Source of the DNA: Sulfurovum sp.
GTDB lineage: Bacteria; Campylobacterota; Campylobacteria; Campylobacterales; Sulfurovaceae
NCBI GenBank assembly: GCA_015490315.1
Contig: WFYB01000109.1
Span: forward strand, 1 to 30,946
Length of the DNA: 30,946 bases
Reading direction: 5' to 3'
Shown piece by piece: positions 24,768-30,946 of this stretch; positions within the stretch are counted from its first letter, which is position 1; each line of letters begins with the position of its first letter. The notes below the pieces were generated by a model that ran no database searches, was not told where the DNA came from, and saw only the letters and a program-made list of their open reading frames with translations. Made by a program: the position numbers and the translations under genes.

Positions 24768-25235
24768 ATGAAAATCATAGAAGGCAATCTTCAAGTTGAC
24801 AAGAGTAAAAAAGTAGCGATCATCAATGCACGCTTCAACCACTTCATCACAGACAGACTGGTAGAGGGTGCGAAAGATGCCTATGCCAGACACGGTGGAG
24901 ACACGGAGGATCTCGATCTTATCCTTGTCCCCGGTGCATTTGAGATACCGTTTGCACTCGACAAAGCACTCGCTTCTGGCAAATATGATGCCGTCTGTTG
25001 TTTGGGCGCAGTGATCAGAGGGGCGACTCCACACTTTGACTATGTATCAGCAGAGGCGACCAAAGGGGTGGCGAATATGGCACTCAAACACGGCAAAGCA
25101 GTGACATTCGGTGTCCTGACTGTCGACAGTATTGAGCAGGCGATCGAGCGTGCCGGTACCAAAGCGGGCAACAAGGGTGCAGAGGCGATGGTCGGATTGA
25201 TCGAACTGATGAATCTCTACGGAGAGATGAACTAA
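24768..25235 (+). CDS. ribH: 6,7-dimethyl-8-ribityllumazine synthase
   Basis: A 155-residue enzyme for the penultimate step of riboflavin synthesis; it usually forms pentamers or 60-mer capsids. Conserved features: NARFNHFITDRLVEGA, VPGAFEIPFAL, CLGAVIRGATPHFDYVSAEATKGV with the catalytic His, and the FGVLTVDSIEQAIERAG segment. AAAGGA lies upstream of the ATG. Its stop overlaps an ATG (TAATG) that used to be, or still mimics, the start of nusB: the first five codons of nusB are copied here because of the inserted 132-bp segment downstream. Confidence 0.96.
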   Translation: MKIIEGNLQVDKSKKVAIINARFNHFITDRLVEGAKDAYARHGGDTEDLDLILVPGAFEIPFALDKALASGKYDAVCCLGAVIRGATPHFDYVSAEATKGVANMALKHGKAVTFGVLTVDSIEQAIERAGTKAGNKGAEAMVGLIELMNLYGEMN

Positions 25236-25380
25236 TGGCAACGCGACAACTATCAAAGGACGCTTTTTTGGCAAAGCCAAACAAAGCTACGCTGACGCTA
25301 TGTCAACTTCAGCAGTTGGCTCATGCGACTGGTCGCATTACAAACACATTGGGAAAGGCAGCTTAAATGGCAACGCGACA
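25234..25380. repeat. 132-bp insertion between ribH and nusB with a 15-bp flanking duplication of the nusB start
   Basis: AATGGCAACGCGACA occurs at 25234-25248 and again at 25366-25380. The second copy is the real nusB start; the first overlaps the ribH stop. Between them lies sequence with two hairpins: GCTTTTTTGGC/GCCAAACAAAGC (25262-25287) and ATGCGAC/GTCGCAT (25323-25338). The insert length, 132 bases, is a multiple of three and leaves an open 43-codon frame (25235-25366) ending exactly at the nusB ATG. The encoded peptide resembles nothing known; translation may still couple ribH to nusB through it. Confidence 0.7.
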
Positions 25381-25759
25381 CCAAGCACGGACAGCGGTTG
25401 TGGGACTGCTCTACGCCTATGATCTGGGCAACGACAAGATCGCAGATTTTGCAGATGAGATCCTCGAAGAGGACAAGATACGAAACAAACAGCGAGAGTT
25501 CTCGCATACATTGTTCAAAGGGACGATCGAAAATCTCGACACACTTGACAGGGAGATAGAGAAGCATTTGACCGATTGGGACTATGATAGTATCGGCAAG
25601 GTAGAAAAGGCGATTTTACGCCTTGGTGCCTATGAGATATTGGTTGCCAATACCGACCGTGCCATCATTATTAACGAAGCGGTAGAACTCGCCAAAAAAC
25701 TTGCAGATGACAAATCTCCAAAGTTTATCAACGGCGTTTTGGATGCGATCGGCAAATAG
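25367..25759 (+). CDS. nusB: Transcription antitermination factor NusB
   Basis: A 130-residue all-helical RNA-binding protein that acts with NusE (S10) in rRNA antitermination. Typical features are the N-terminal RHQARTAVVGLLYAYDLG, DREIEKHLTDWDYDSIGKVEKAILRLGAYEIL and the C-terminal INEAVELAKKLADDKSPKFINGVLDAIGK. AAAGG in the inserted segment now serves as ribosome binding site, since the insertion has separated nusB from ribH. Its stop directly precedes heptamer array D and then mqnC. Confidence 0.95.
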   Translation: MATRHQARTAVVGLLYAYDLGNDKIADFADEILEEDKIRNKQREFSHTLFKGTIENLDTLDREIEKHLTDWDYDSIGKVEKAILRLGAYEILVANTDRAIIINEAVELAKKLADDKSPKFINGVLDAIGK

Positions 25760-25787
25760 AAGGTAGAGGGTAGCAAGTAGCAGGTAA
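25760..25787. repeat. Degenerate heptamer array, four units near NARGTAG (array D)
   Basis: Units AAGGTAG, AGGGTAG, CAAGTAG and CAGGTAA fill 28 bases immediately after the nusB stop. On the minus strand they read TACCNNC. Here the four units differ from each other but keep the 7-bp phase. Confidence 0.65.
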
Positions 25788-25800
25788 AAAAGGATAGATT

Positions 25801-26865
25801 ATGACAGCAGCGATGAATAAACGAATGACGATAGATGAAGCGGTAGAGCTTATCGAAAAGGGTGATCTCAAGACACTGGGTAAGATGGCACTGGCAAAAA
25901 AACGCGAGCTGCACCCCAAAAAGGTCACTACCTTTGTCGTAGACAGAAACATCAACTACACCAATATTTGCTGGGTGGACTGTAAATTTTGTGCCTTCTA
26001 TACCCATGAGAAAAAAGAGGATGCCTATATCCTCTCCTTTGATGAGATAGATCAGAAGATCGAAGAGCTGCTGGCTATCGGCGGTACGCAGATACTCTTT
26101 CAGGGTGGGGTACACCCCAAGCTGGAGATTGAGTGGTACGAAGATCTTGTCGAGCATATTCATCAGAAGTACCCTCAGGTGACCATTCATGGATTCTCGG
26201 CGATCGAGATAGACTATATCGCGCGCCGTTCTAATATCTCTATCCCCGAAGTACTCGCACGCCTCAAAGCCAAGGGACTCAGCTCCATCCCCGGTGCGGG
26301 TGCGGAGATACTCAGTGACCGTGTACGGGATATCATCGCACCCAAGAAGCTGGACAAAGATACCTGGCTGGAGGTGCACCGTGAGGCACACAAGCTTGGC
26401 ATCAAGTCCACAGCGACGATGATGTACGGTACCGTAGAGACGACACGCGAGATTGTCGAACACTGGGACTACATACGCCAGCTTCAGGATGAGACGGGCG
26501 GCTTTAGAGCCTTTATCATGTGGAGCTACCAAAGCGACAACACACAGCTCAAGCGTGAACTGCCCACCATCACCAAAACCACATCCAACCAGTATCTGCG
26601 CTACCTTGCTGTAGCACGCCTCTTTTTGGATAACGTCCCCAATATTCAAAGCTCCTGGGTCACACAGGGCAGCTATATCGGTCAAATGGCACTACTTTTT
26701 GGCGCAAACGATCTGGGCTCAACCATGATGGAAGAGAATGTCGTCTCCGCCGCAGGCGCAAAGAACCAGATGAATCAGGAAGAGATGATCCGCCTGATCA
26801 AAGATGTGGGGGAGAATCCTGCCAAGCGTAATACGGCATACGAAATACTTGAGTATTTCGAGTGA
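25801..26865 (+). CDS. mqnC: Dehypoxanthine futalosine cyclase (radical SAM) of menaquinone synthesis
   Basis: A 354-residue radical-SAM enzyme that cyclises dehypoxanthine futalosine in the futalosine route to menaquinone, the route used by Campylobacterota. The cluster motif is CWVDCKFCAFY (CX3CX2C) near residues 60-67. Other family marks are FVVDRNINYTNIC, GGTQILFQGGVHP, GFSAIEIDYIARR, GLSSIPGAGAEIL and MMYGTVETTREIVEHW. AAGGA lies seven bases before ATG 25801. The neighbours nusB and ribH are housekeeping; other menaquinone genes are not in the window. The stop codon is already inside heptamer array E. Confidence 0.95.
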   Translation: MTAAMNKRMTIDEAVELIEKGDLKTLGKMALAKKRELHPKKVTTFVVDRNINYTNICWVDCKFCAFYTHEKKEDAYILSFDEIDQKIEELLAIGGTQILFQGGVHPKLEIEWYEDLVEHIHQKYPQVTIHGFSAIEIDYIARRSNISIPEVLARLKAKGLSSIPGAGAEILSDRVRDIIAPKKLDKDTWLEVHREAHKLGIKSTATMMYGTVETTREIVEHWDYIRQLQDETGGFRAFIMWSYQSDNTQLKRELPTITKTTSNQYLRYLAVARLFLDNVPNIQSSWVTQGSYIGQMALLFGANDLGSTMMEENVVSAAGAKNQMNQEEMIRLIKDVGENPAKRNTAYEILEYFE

Positions 26866-26891
26866 GGAATGAGGAATGAGGAATGAGGAAT
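26864..26891. repeat. Heptamer tandem array, 4 x GAGGAAT (array E)
   Basis: Four perfect 7-bp units start within the mqnC TGA stop and run 28 bases. On the minus strand the unit reads TCATTCC. It is followed by two hairpins and then array F, so the whole mqnC to M16 gap is repeat structure. Confidence 0.9.
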
Positions 26892-26894
26892 TAG

Positions 26895-26925
26895 GGTATG
26901 CTTTTTTTCAAAAAGCTTTAATACC
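26895..26925 (+). terminator. Strong hairpin after mqnC
   Basis: GGTAT-GCTTTTT pairs with AAAAAGC-ATACC, with a TTC loop and a four-base bulge. The A/T-rich upper stem offers T-runs in both directions, so it may act as a bidirectional terminator for mqnC. Confidence 0.5.
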
Positions 26926-26932
26926 AATAGAG

Positions 26933-26949
26933 GCATTGCGGAGCAATGC
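26933..26949. repeat. GCATTGC/GCAATGC hairpin
   Basis: A perfect 7-bp stem with a GGA loop, just before array F. The core TTGC-loop-GCAA matches the hairpin at 18517-18529 and part of the insert in recG, suggesting a dispersed small hairpin element. Confidence 0.6.
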
Positions 26950-26956
26950 AAACCGA

Positions 26957-26988
<32 letters not shown>

Positions 26989-27031
26989 TAAAAAAATAAT
27001 CCCCATGATTTTTTTACTACAAGGACTTTTA

Positions 27032-28279
27032 ATGGCAGCAAGCCTCAATGAGATAACACTGAAAGATACCAAAATACCTGTCATTTATGAGGAGGGGAAG
27101 TATATCCCTATCGTTACACTGCAGTTGGTCTTTACCAATGCAGGGCACCTTGCCAATACCAAGGACGCTCTGGCAGATATGAGTGCCAAGCTTCTGAATG
27201 AAGGGACGAAAAAAGAGGGTGCCGTCGGTTTTGCCCAGAAGCTTGATGCTCATGCGGTGGATCTGAGTGCCAATGTCGGCAGGGAGACCTTTGTGATAGA
27301 ACTCTCTGCACTCAAGAGCGAATTTGACTATGCGATCGCACGCCTTAAAGAGCTGCTACAAGACCCCAACTATACCAAGGAGGCACTCGATCAGGTCAAG
27401 CGTCAGAAGCTTGGATGGCTCAAGCAGAAAGAGAGTGACTTCGATTATCTTGCAGCGACCAAACTGCGAGAAATCCTCTTCAAAGGACACCCGCTTGGAC
27501 GTCCCTATGACGGTACGATAGAGAGTGTAGAGGCGATGAAGCTGGAAGATATCGAGGGGTTTATCCGAAGCCATCTGGGATACAACAATGCTATCGGAGT
27601 GATCGGCGGAGATATCAGCGAAAAAGAGGCGGAGCGTTATATTGCCGAAGTGCTGGCACTACTGCCCAAGGTTGAGACCAAACCCGTACCTCCGACACGT
27701 GCATCGGACAAAAAGGAGAAGGTGCTCATCTCCAAGGATACGCAGCAGGCGTATATCTATTTTGGTGCACCTTTTGACTACTCCTACAAAGCCAAAGACC
27801 AGTACAAAGCGAAGATCGCGGAGTATCTGCTCGGCGGTGCCGGATTTGGCAGCCGGATGATGGAGGAGATCCGTGTCAAGCGGGGATTGACATACGGTGT
27901 CTATGCCTCACTGCGGCGTACCAAGCCGGCTTCCTATATGAGCGGCTATATGCAGACCAAGCTCAGCACGCAAGATGAAGCACTCAAGATCATCCAGCAG
28001 GTCATCAGTGATTTTGTCGAACACGGGATCACACAAAAAGAGCTTGATGCTGCCAAAGAGTTCCTTGTAGGCAGTGAACCCCTGCGCATGGAGACCCTCT
28101 CTCAGCGCCTCAGCCGTGCGTTTAACGAATACTACTATGAGCGCGGACTGGGATTTAGCAAAGCGCAGCTCGAGAAAATAGAGTCTGTCACCCTCAAAGA
28201 GATGAATGACTTTATCACCTCCCATAAAGAGCTTGCCGATATCAGCTACAGTATTGTGACAAAAGAGAGTAAGCAGTAA
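27032..28279 (+). CDS. M16-family protease homologue lacking the zinc-binding motif
   Basis: A 415-residue protein with the two-lobed M16 (pitrilysin/PqqL-type) layout. The N-lobe region TNAGHLANTKDALADMSAKLLNEGT occupies the place of the HXXEH zinc site but has no such motif. The C-lobe retains GGAGFGSRMMEEIRVKRGLTYGVYAS with the Arg-Tyr pair used in substrate positioning. In known two-chain M16 enzymes one subunit is catalytic and the other, like this, is not; no catalytic partner is encoded nearby. I chose ATG 27032 because AAGGA lies six bases upstream. ATG 27005, adding a short hydrophobic stretch, is possible but lacks a ribosome binding site. Confidence 0.82.
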   Translation: MAASLNEITLKDTKIPVIYEEGKYIPIVTLQLVFTNAGHLANTKDALADMSAKLLNEGTKKEGAVGFAQKLDAHAVDLSANVGRETFVIELSALKSEFDYAIARLKELLQDPNYTKEALDQVKRQKLGWLKQKESDFDYLAATKLREILFKGHPLGRPYDGTIESVEAMKLEDIEGFIRSHLGYNNAIGVIGGDISEKEAERYIAEVLALLPKVETKPVPPTRASDKKEKVLISKDTQQAYIYFGAPFDYSYKAKDQYKAKIAEYLLGGAGFGSRMMEEIRVKRGLTYGVYASLRRTKPASYMSGYMQTKLSTQDEALKIIQQVISDFVEHGITQKELDAAKEFLVGSEPLRMETLSQRLSRAFNEYYYERGLGFSKAQLEKIESVTLKEMNDFITSHKELADISYSIVTKESKQ

Positions 28280-28302
28280 ATATGACAATCTGACATATTT
28301 TC

Positions 28303-28331
28303 TTTGGCTTTCGCAGAAGCTTTGTTATAAT
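28303..28331 (+). promoter_or_regulatory. Probable recG promoter
   Basis: TATAAT (28326-28331) is a full -10. TTTGGC (28303-28308) is a weak -35 with a 17-base spacer. A transcript from here would begin just before the palindromic element at 28344, putting that hairpin in the 5' leader of recG. Confidence 0.5.
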
Positions 28332-28343
28332 CTTCTAAATAAA

Positions 28344-28395
28344 GGGCACCTCTAATAGCCCCATTATGAGCGTATGGGGTTATTTAGAGGAGCCC
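28344..28395. mobile_element. 52-bp palindromic (miniature insertion-like) element with TAAA flanks
   Basis: The ends GGGC-A-CCTCTAA and TTAGAGG-A-GCCC, with CCCCAT/ATGGGG further in, form an almost continuous stem of about 21 pairs around a nine-base loop. TAAA lies immediately outside both ends (28340-28343 and 28396-28399), as a 4-bp target duplication would. The size and ends suggest a non-autonomous insertion-sequence derivative. It contains the ATG 28374 that would otherwise look like the recG start. Confidence 0.65.
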
Positions 28396-28412
28396 TAAAG
28401 TGGGAGCATATC

Positions 28413-30392
28413 GTGGAAGAGGCAAAGCAGCTGTTCAAAAAACTCAAGATCTACTCTCTGCTCGATCTTGCCCTGATCATTCCTCACAGTTACAACGATA
28501 CCACACTTTCAAGCAGCCTGGAGATAGGCAAGAGTGCCACACTTGAAGCCAAGGTGATCGACAGCACGGTACGCAACGGCAAACTGCGTGTGACCTTCGA
28601 ACTGCCCGCTTTCAACCGCAGACGCCTCTCCTCCCTCTTTTTCCGTACGACACCCTACCACTATAAGCTATTTGAAGTCGGTTCGCACCACTATATACAG
28701 GGCAGACTGGAGGAGTACAACGGCTACCTGCAGATGCCCCAGCCCAGATCTGTCAAAGAGATAGGCAAGATCACCCCTAAATACAAAACAGTGCTCAAAG
28801 AGAGCGAGATACGCAGCCTTATAGAGCTCTATGTGACAGAAAAGGCTCTTTTTGACGAGGGGCTGGATTCCAAAGAGGTGGCGACACTGATGCGGCTTCA
28901 CTTTCCCAAAAGCATCGATGAGGTCTATGATGGGGGCGCGCTAAAACCGGAGATCATAGCGGTGCTCAAGTTTGTCGAGGCGTTTAACCACCTCAAAAAA
29001 CTTCGCGGCAAGCGGGTCGACTTTCCTGCACTGGCTGCCCTGCATGGTGACTTGACACCTTTTCTTGAGAAGCTTCCCTTTAGGCTCACAGATGAGCAGC
29101 AGCAGGTGATTGAGGAGATACGTCGTGATCTCTCTACCGATGAAAAAGCAGCCAAGCGGATGGTCGTAGGGGATGTAGGCTCAGGCAAGACGATGGTGAT
29201 CCTGGCATCTGTGATGATGGCATTGCCGCATAAAACGATACTGATGGCACCTACATCACTGCTTGCCAGACAGCTCTATGAAGAGGCGTGCAAACATCTG
29301 CCCGAGAGTATCAGGATCGCGCTGGTGATGCAGGGCAAAGAGGAAGGTGATTACCGGGATGCTGATTTTATCATCGGTACCCATGCCTTGCTCTACAAAG
29401 AGCATCTCCCACAGGCGGCTCTGGTGATGGTGGATGAGCAGCATCGCTTCGGGACGGCACAGCGTGCTGCTTTGGAAGCATTGGTTTCGTCAAAGTCATT
29501 ACCGAGGGAGTCAGGTGACAACGATTCATCTGCCAAGGCAGACAAATCATTATCACCAGACCCCTCTTCTCTTGAAGGGAGTCAGGTGATTCATGATTCA
29601 TTGCAAACGCAACAAATCACAAATCAGCAGACCCCTGAGAAGCAGCCCCCTCAGAAGGGAGAGCGCAGACCTCACTATATCCAGTTCTCTGCAACACCCA
29701 TTCCCCGTACGCAGGCGATGATGGAGAGTGAACTGCTCGATGTGAGTCTCATTACTACCACCCCTTTTGAGCGTGAGGTCGAGACACGCGTGATCGGCAA
29801 GCAGGATTTTCCGGCACTACTGGAGCATATCAAAGATGAGATCGCCAAGCAGCATCAGGTACTCATCATCTATCCGCTGGTAGAGGAGAGCAGTGAGGTA
29901 CCCTATCAGTCCCTTGAGGAGGGCAGAGGCTTTTGGGAAGAGCGTTTTGACAATGTCTACGTCACCCACGGCAAGGACAGACAAAAAGAAGATGTGCTGC
30001 TTGATTTTAGGGAAAAAGGGGATATCTTATTGGCAACGACGGTCGTGGAGGTAGGTATCTCTCTGCCGAGGCTGACGCTGATCGTCATTGTCGGTGCGGA
30101 GCGTCTGGGGCTCGCAACGCTGCATCAGCTCAGAGGCCGCGTAGGACGCAACGGGCTTGAGAGCCGGTGCTATCTCTTTAGCAACACCCCTCAAAACGAA
30201 CGGCTGCAAAAGTTCTGCCAGACCACCGACGGCTTCGAGATCGCCAAACTTGACCTCAAGTTCCGTGACAGCGGTGATATCCTCGACGGTACGATACAGA
30301 GCGGTCAGCGTTTCAGATGGCTCGATATGGCAGAGGATGAAGCGGTTATAGAACAGGCGAAGGCAAGGGTGGAGAATATCGCTGTAGCATAA
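28413..30392 (+). CDS. recG: ATP-dependent DNA helicase RecG with an in-frame insertion
   Basis: A helicase that reverses stalled forks and branch-migrates junctions. The N-terminal wedge/OB domain includes DLALIIPHSYND and YIQGRLEEYNG. Helicase motifs follow: GDVGSGKT (Walker A), APTSLLARQ, VDEQHRFGTAQ (DEQH), FSATPIPRTQA, the RecG block VYVTHGKDRQKEDVLLDFREKGDILLATTVVEVGISLP, and LHQLRGRVGRNGLESRCYLF. I prefer GTG 28413 (GGGAG six bases upstream; 659 residues) to ATG 28374, which lies inside a palindromic element. Between DEQH and SATPIPRT there are about 54 extra low-complexity residues (29497-29658). The N-terminal domain appears somewhat shorter than in Escherichia coli RecG. Confidence 0.93.
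   Translation: MEEAKQLFKKLKIYSLLDLALIIPHSYNDTTLSSSLEIGKSATLEAKVIDSTVRNGKLRVTFELPAFNRRRLSSLFFRTTPYHYKLFEVGSHHYIQGRLEEYNGYLQMPQPRSVKEIGKITPKYKTVLKESEIRSLIELYVTEKALFDEGLDSKEVATLMRLHFPKSIDEVYDGGALKPEIIAVLKFVEAFNHLKKLRGKRVDFPALAALHGDLTPFLEKLPFRLTDEQQQVIEEIRRDLSTDEKAAKRMVVGDVGSGKTMVILASVMMALPHKTILMAPTSLLARQLYEEACKHLPESIRIALVMQGKEEGDYRDADFIIGTHALLYKEHLPQAALVMVDEQHRFGTAQRAALEALVSSKSLPRESGDNDSSAKADKSLSPDPSSLEGSQVIHDSLQTQQITNQQTPEKQPPQKGERRPHYIQFSATPIPRTQAMMESELLDVSLITTTPFEREVETRVIGKQDFPALLEHIKDEIAKQHQVLIIYPLVEESSEVPYQSLEEGRGFWEERFDNVYVTHGKDRQKEDVLLDFREKGDILLATTVVEVGISLPRLTLIVIVGAERLGLATLHQLRGRVGRNGLESRCYLFSNTPQNERLQKFCQTTDGFEIAKLDLKFRDSGDILDGTIQSGQRFRWLDMAEDEAVIEQAKARVENIAVA
29497..29658 (+). repeat. 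Repeat-derived in-frame insertion within recG
   Basis: About 162 bases interrupt the helicase core between DEQH and SATPIPRT. They hold two copies of GGGAGTCAGGTGA (29506-29518 and 29577-29589), the palindrome TCTGCC-AA-GGCAGA (29529-29542), CCCCT/AGGG inverted repeats and a TTGC-AAAC-GCAA hairpin. The two copies are read in different frames, so the DNA repeat is not a protein repeat. The encoded peptide is Ser/Gln/Pro/Asp-rich and probably disordered. Boundaries are approximate. Confidence 0.75.
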
Positions 30393-30462
30393 GGGCAACC
30401 ACAAGGAATTGCCCCTACGAAGGCATGGTTTATCTGTGTAGGGGTGCCCCTTGTGGGTACCC
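30393..30462. repeat. Large palindromic element after recG
   Basis: A 26-base left arm (30393-30418, GGGCAACCACAAGG then CCCCTAC) and a 25-base right arm (30438-30462, GTAGGGG then CCTTGTGG) are mostly complementary around a 19-base loop. It starts directly after the recG stop and ends two bases before the hpf stop, filling the convergent gap, so it may terminate both transcripts. The GTAGGGG...CCTTGTGG form resembles, from memory, intergenic palindromes common in several phyla. Confidence 0.7.
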
Positions 30463-30464
30463 TA

Positions 30465-30946
30465 TTAATAGAGACCGAATTTGCCGTCGGCTCTTTTGTA
30501 CATAACACGCATATTGCCCTCATAGTCGTTAAAGACGATGAATTGGCGCTTTTTGTTGGCTTTGAGCTCTTCGATCGCCTCTTCAAAGTCAAGTGGCTTG
30601 TGAAGCTCGAGATCCATCGGTACGATCTCGACCTCTTCGGGCTCGATATCGGTGACCGCTTCGGCCTCTATACCCAAATCGGCAAAACTCATGATCTTGT
30701 GGTCTTTGATCTTGTCCGCATGACGACGGAGAGATTTTTTGACACGTTCGATACCCAGATCGATCGCAGCATAGACATCTTTTTCTCTCTGGGTGATAAC
30801 GATGGTGTTTTTGTCCTTGAGGTTGATGACAAATTCGACGATGAACCCTTTCTTACCATTTCTCTCATCTGCAGAGATAACGACATTGGCTGAAATGATA
30901 TCGAGATTGTATTTCTTGAGCCCTTCGAGTGCCGCATCCACATACG
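30465..30946 (-). CDS. hpf: Long-form ribosome hibernation promoting factor, 5' end outside the window
   Basis: The frame is open to the right edge, so the N-terminus (about 20 residues by comparison with the family) is missing. Visible are the S30AE domain (LKKYNLDIISANVVISADERNG, FVINLKDKNTIVITQREKDVYAAIDLGIERVKKSLRRHADKIKDHK), an acidic linker (DIEPEEVEIVPMD), and the C-terminal dimerisation domain KPLDFEEAIEELK then FIVFNDYEGNMRVMYKRADGKFGLY. The long form pairs two 70S ribosomes into inactive 100S dimers under stress. It is convergent with recG across the palindrome. Confidence 0.92.
   Translation of the reverse strand, partial: YVDAALEGLKKYNLDIISANVVISADERNGKKGFIVEFVINLKDKNTIVITQREKDVYAAIDLGIERVKKSLRRHADKIKDHKIMSFADLGIEAEAVTDIEPEEVEIVPMDLELHKPLDFEEAIEELKANKKRQFIVFNDYEGNMRVMYKRADGKFGLY

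Noticed and set aside
25630..26685. 351-codon minus-strand open frame opposite mqnC
   Set aside because: mqnC carries the radical-SAM motif and full family conservation; the opposite frame has no recognisable domain.

Overview
The window reads as a chromosomal stretch of a Campylobacterota (former Epsilonproteobacteria) species, most likely a Sulfurovum/Sulfurimonas-like environmental sulfur bacterium. Supporting signs are the kdsA-ribH-nusB gene order (also known in Campylobacter), rho next to murI (also known in Helicobacter), a futalosine-pathway mqnC, cbb3-oxidase maturation genes (ccoI, ccoS), a pair of exported rhodaneses, and frequent AAGGA-type ribosome binding sites just before ATG. 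The genus is inference; no rRNA gene or database match backs it. No rRNA, tRNA, CRISPR array, prophage or transposase gene was seen.

Layout. 1-5928 (+): a tightly overlapping surface-polysaccharide operon (two GT4 glycosyltransferases, a polysaccharide deacetylase, an SGNH-like protein, an ELM1-family protein, a polysaccharide pyruvyl transferase). It becomes strongly AT-rich after about 2800, like an exchanged cassette. 5979-11119 (-): a phosphoethanolamine transferase, a YfaZ-like outer-membrane protein, and ccoS and ccoI for cbb3 oxidase assembly. 11141-11300: a MITE-like inverted-repeat element. 11342-13989 (+): a small membrane protein, then rho and murI behind a consensus sigma-70 promoter. 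13990-15926 (+): a long structured leader RNA, partly resembling a c-di-GMP-I (GEMM) aptamer, followed by two exported rhodaneses and a small membrane-anchored protein. 15954-19719 (-): trpS, der and an MscS channel. 19795-22531 (+): a DUF3108 protein, a dicarboxylate/amino-acid symporter and an FAH-family hydrolase. 22518-22802 (-): a small conserved-looking protein. 23002-30392 (+): an EamA transporter, kdsA, ribH, nusB, mqnC, a catalytically degenerate M16 protease homologue, and recG. 30465-end (-): a 5'-truncated long-form hpf.

The coding genes are mostly housekeeping; the unusual material lies between and inside them. (1) Six intergenic heptanucleotide arrays occur, five of them exactly four units (28 bp). 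Each uses a different 7-mer, but all fit one loose pattern, TANNNNC/TCNNNNC, and several lie beside a hairpin. (2) Several palindromic or MITE-like elements are present, two with apparent target duplications (11141-11300 with TAAAT, 28344-28395 with TAAA). (3) A repeat-rich, in-frame insertion sits inside the RecG helicase domain. (4) A 132-bp insertion between ribH and nusB has duplicated the nusB start. (5) The leader RNA upstream of the rhodanese operon is a candidate riboswitch. Together these suggest a genome in which small non-autonomous repeats frequently land at gene boundaries and alter start sites, leaders and even a protein.
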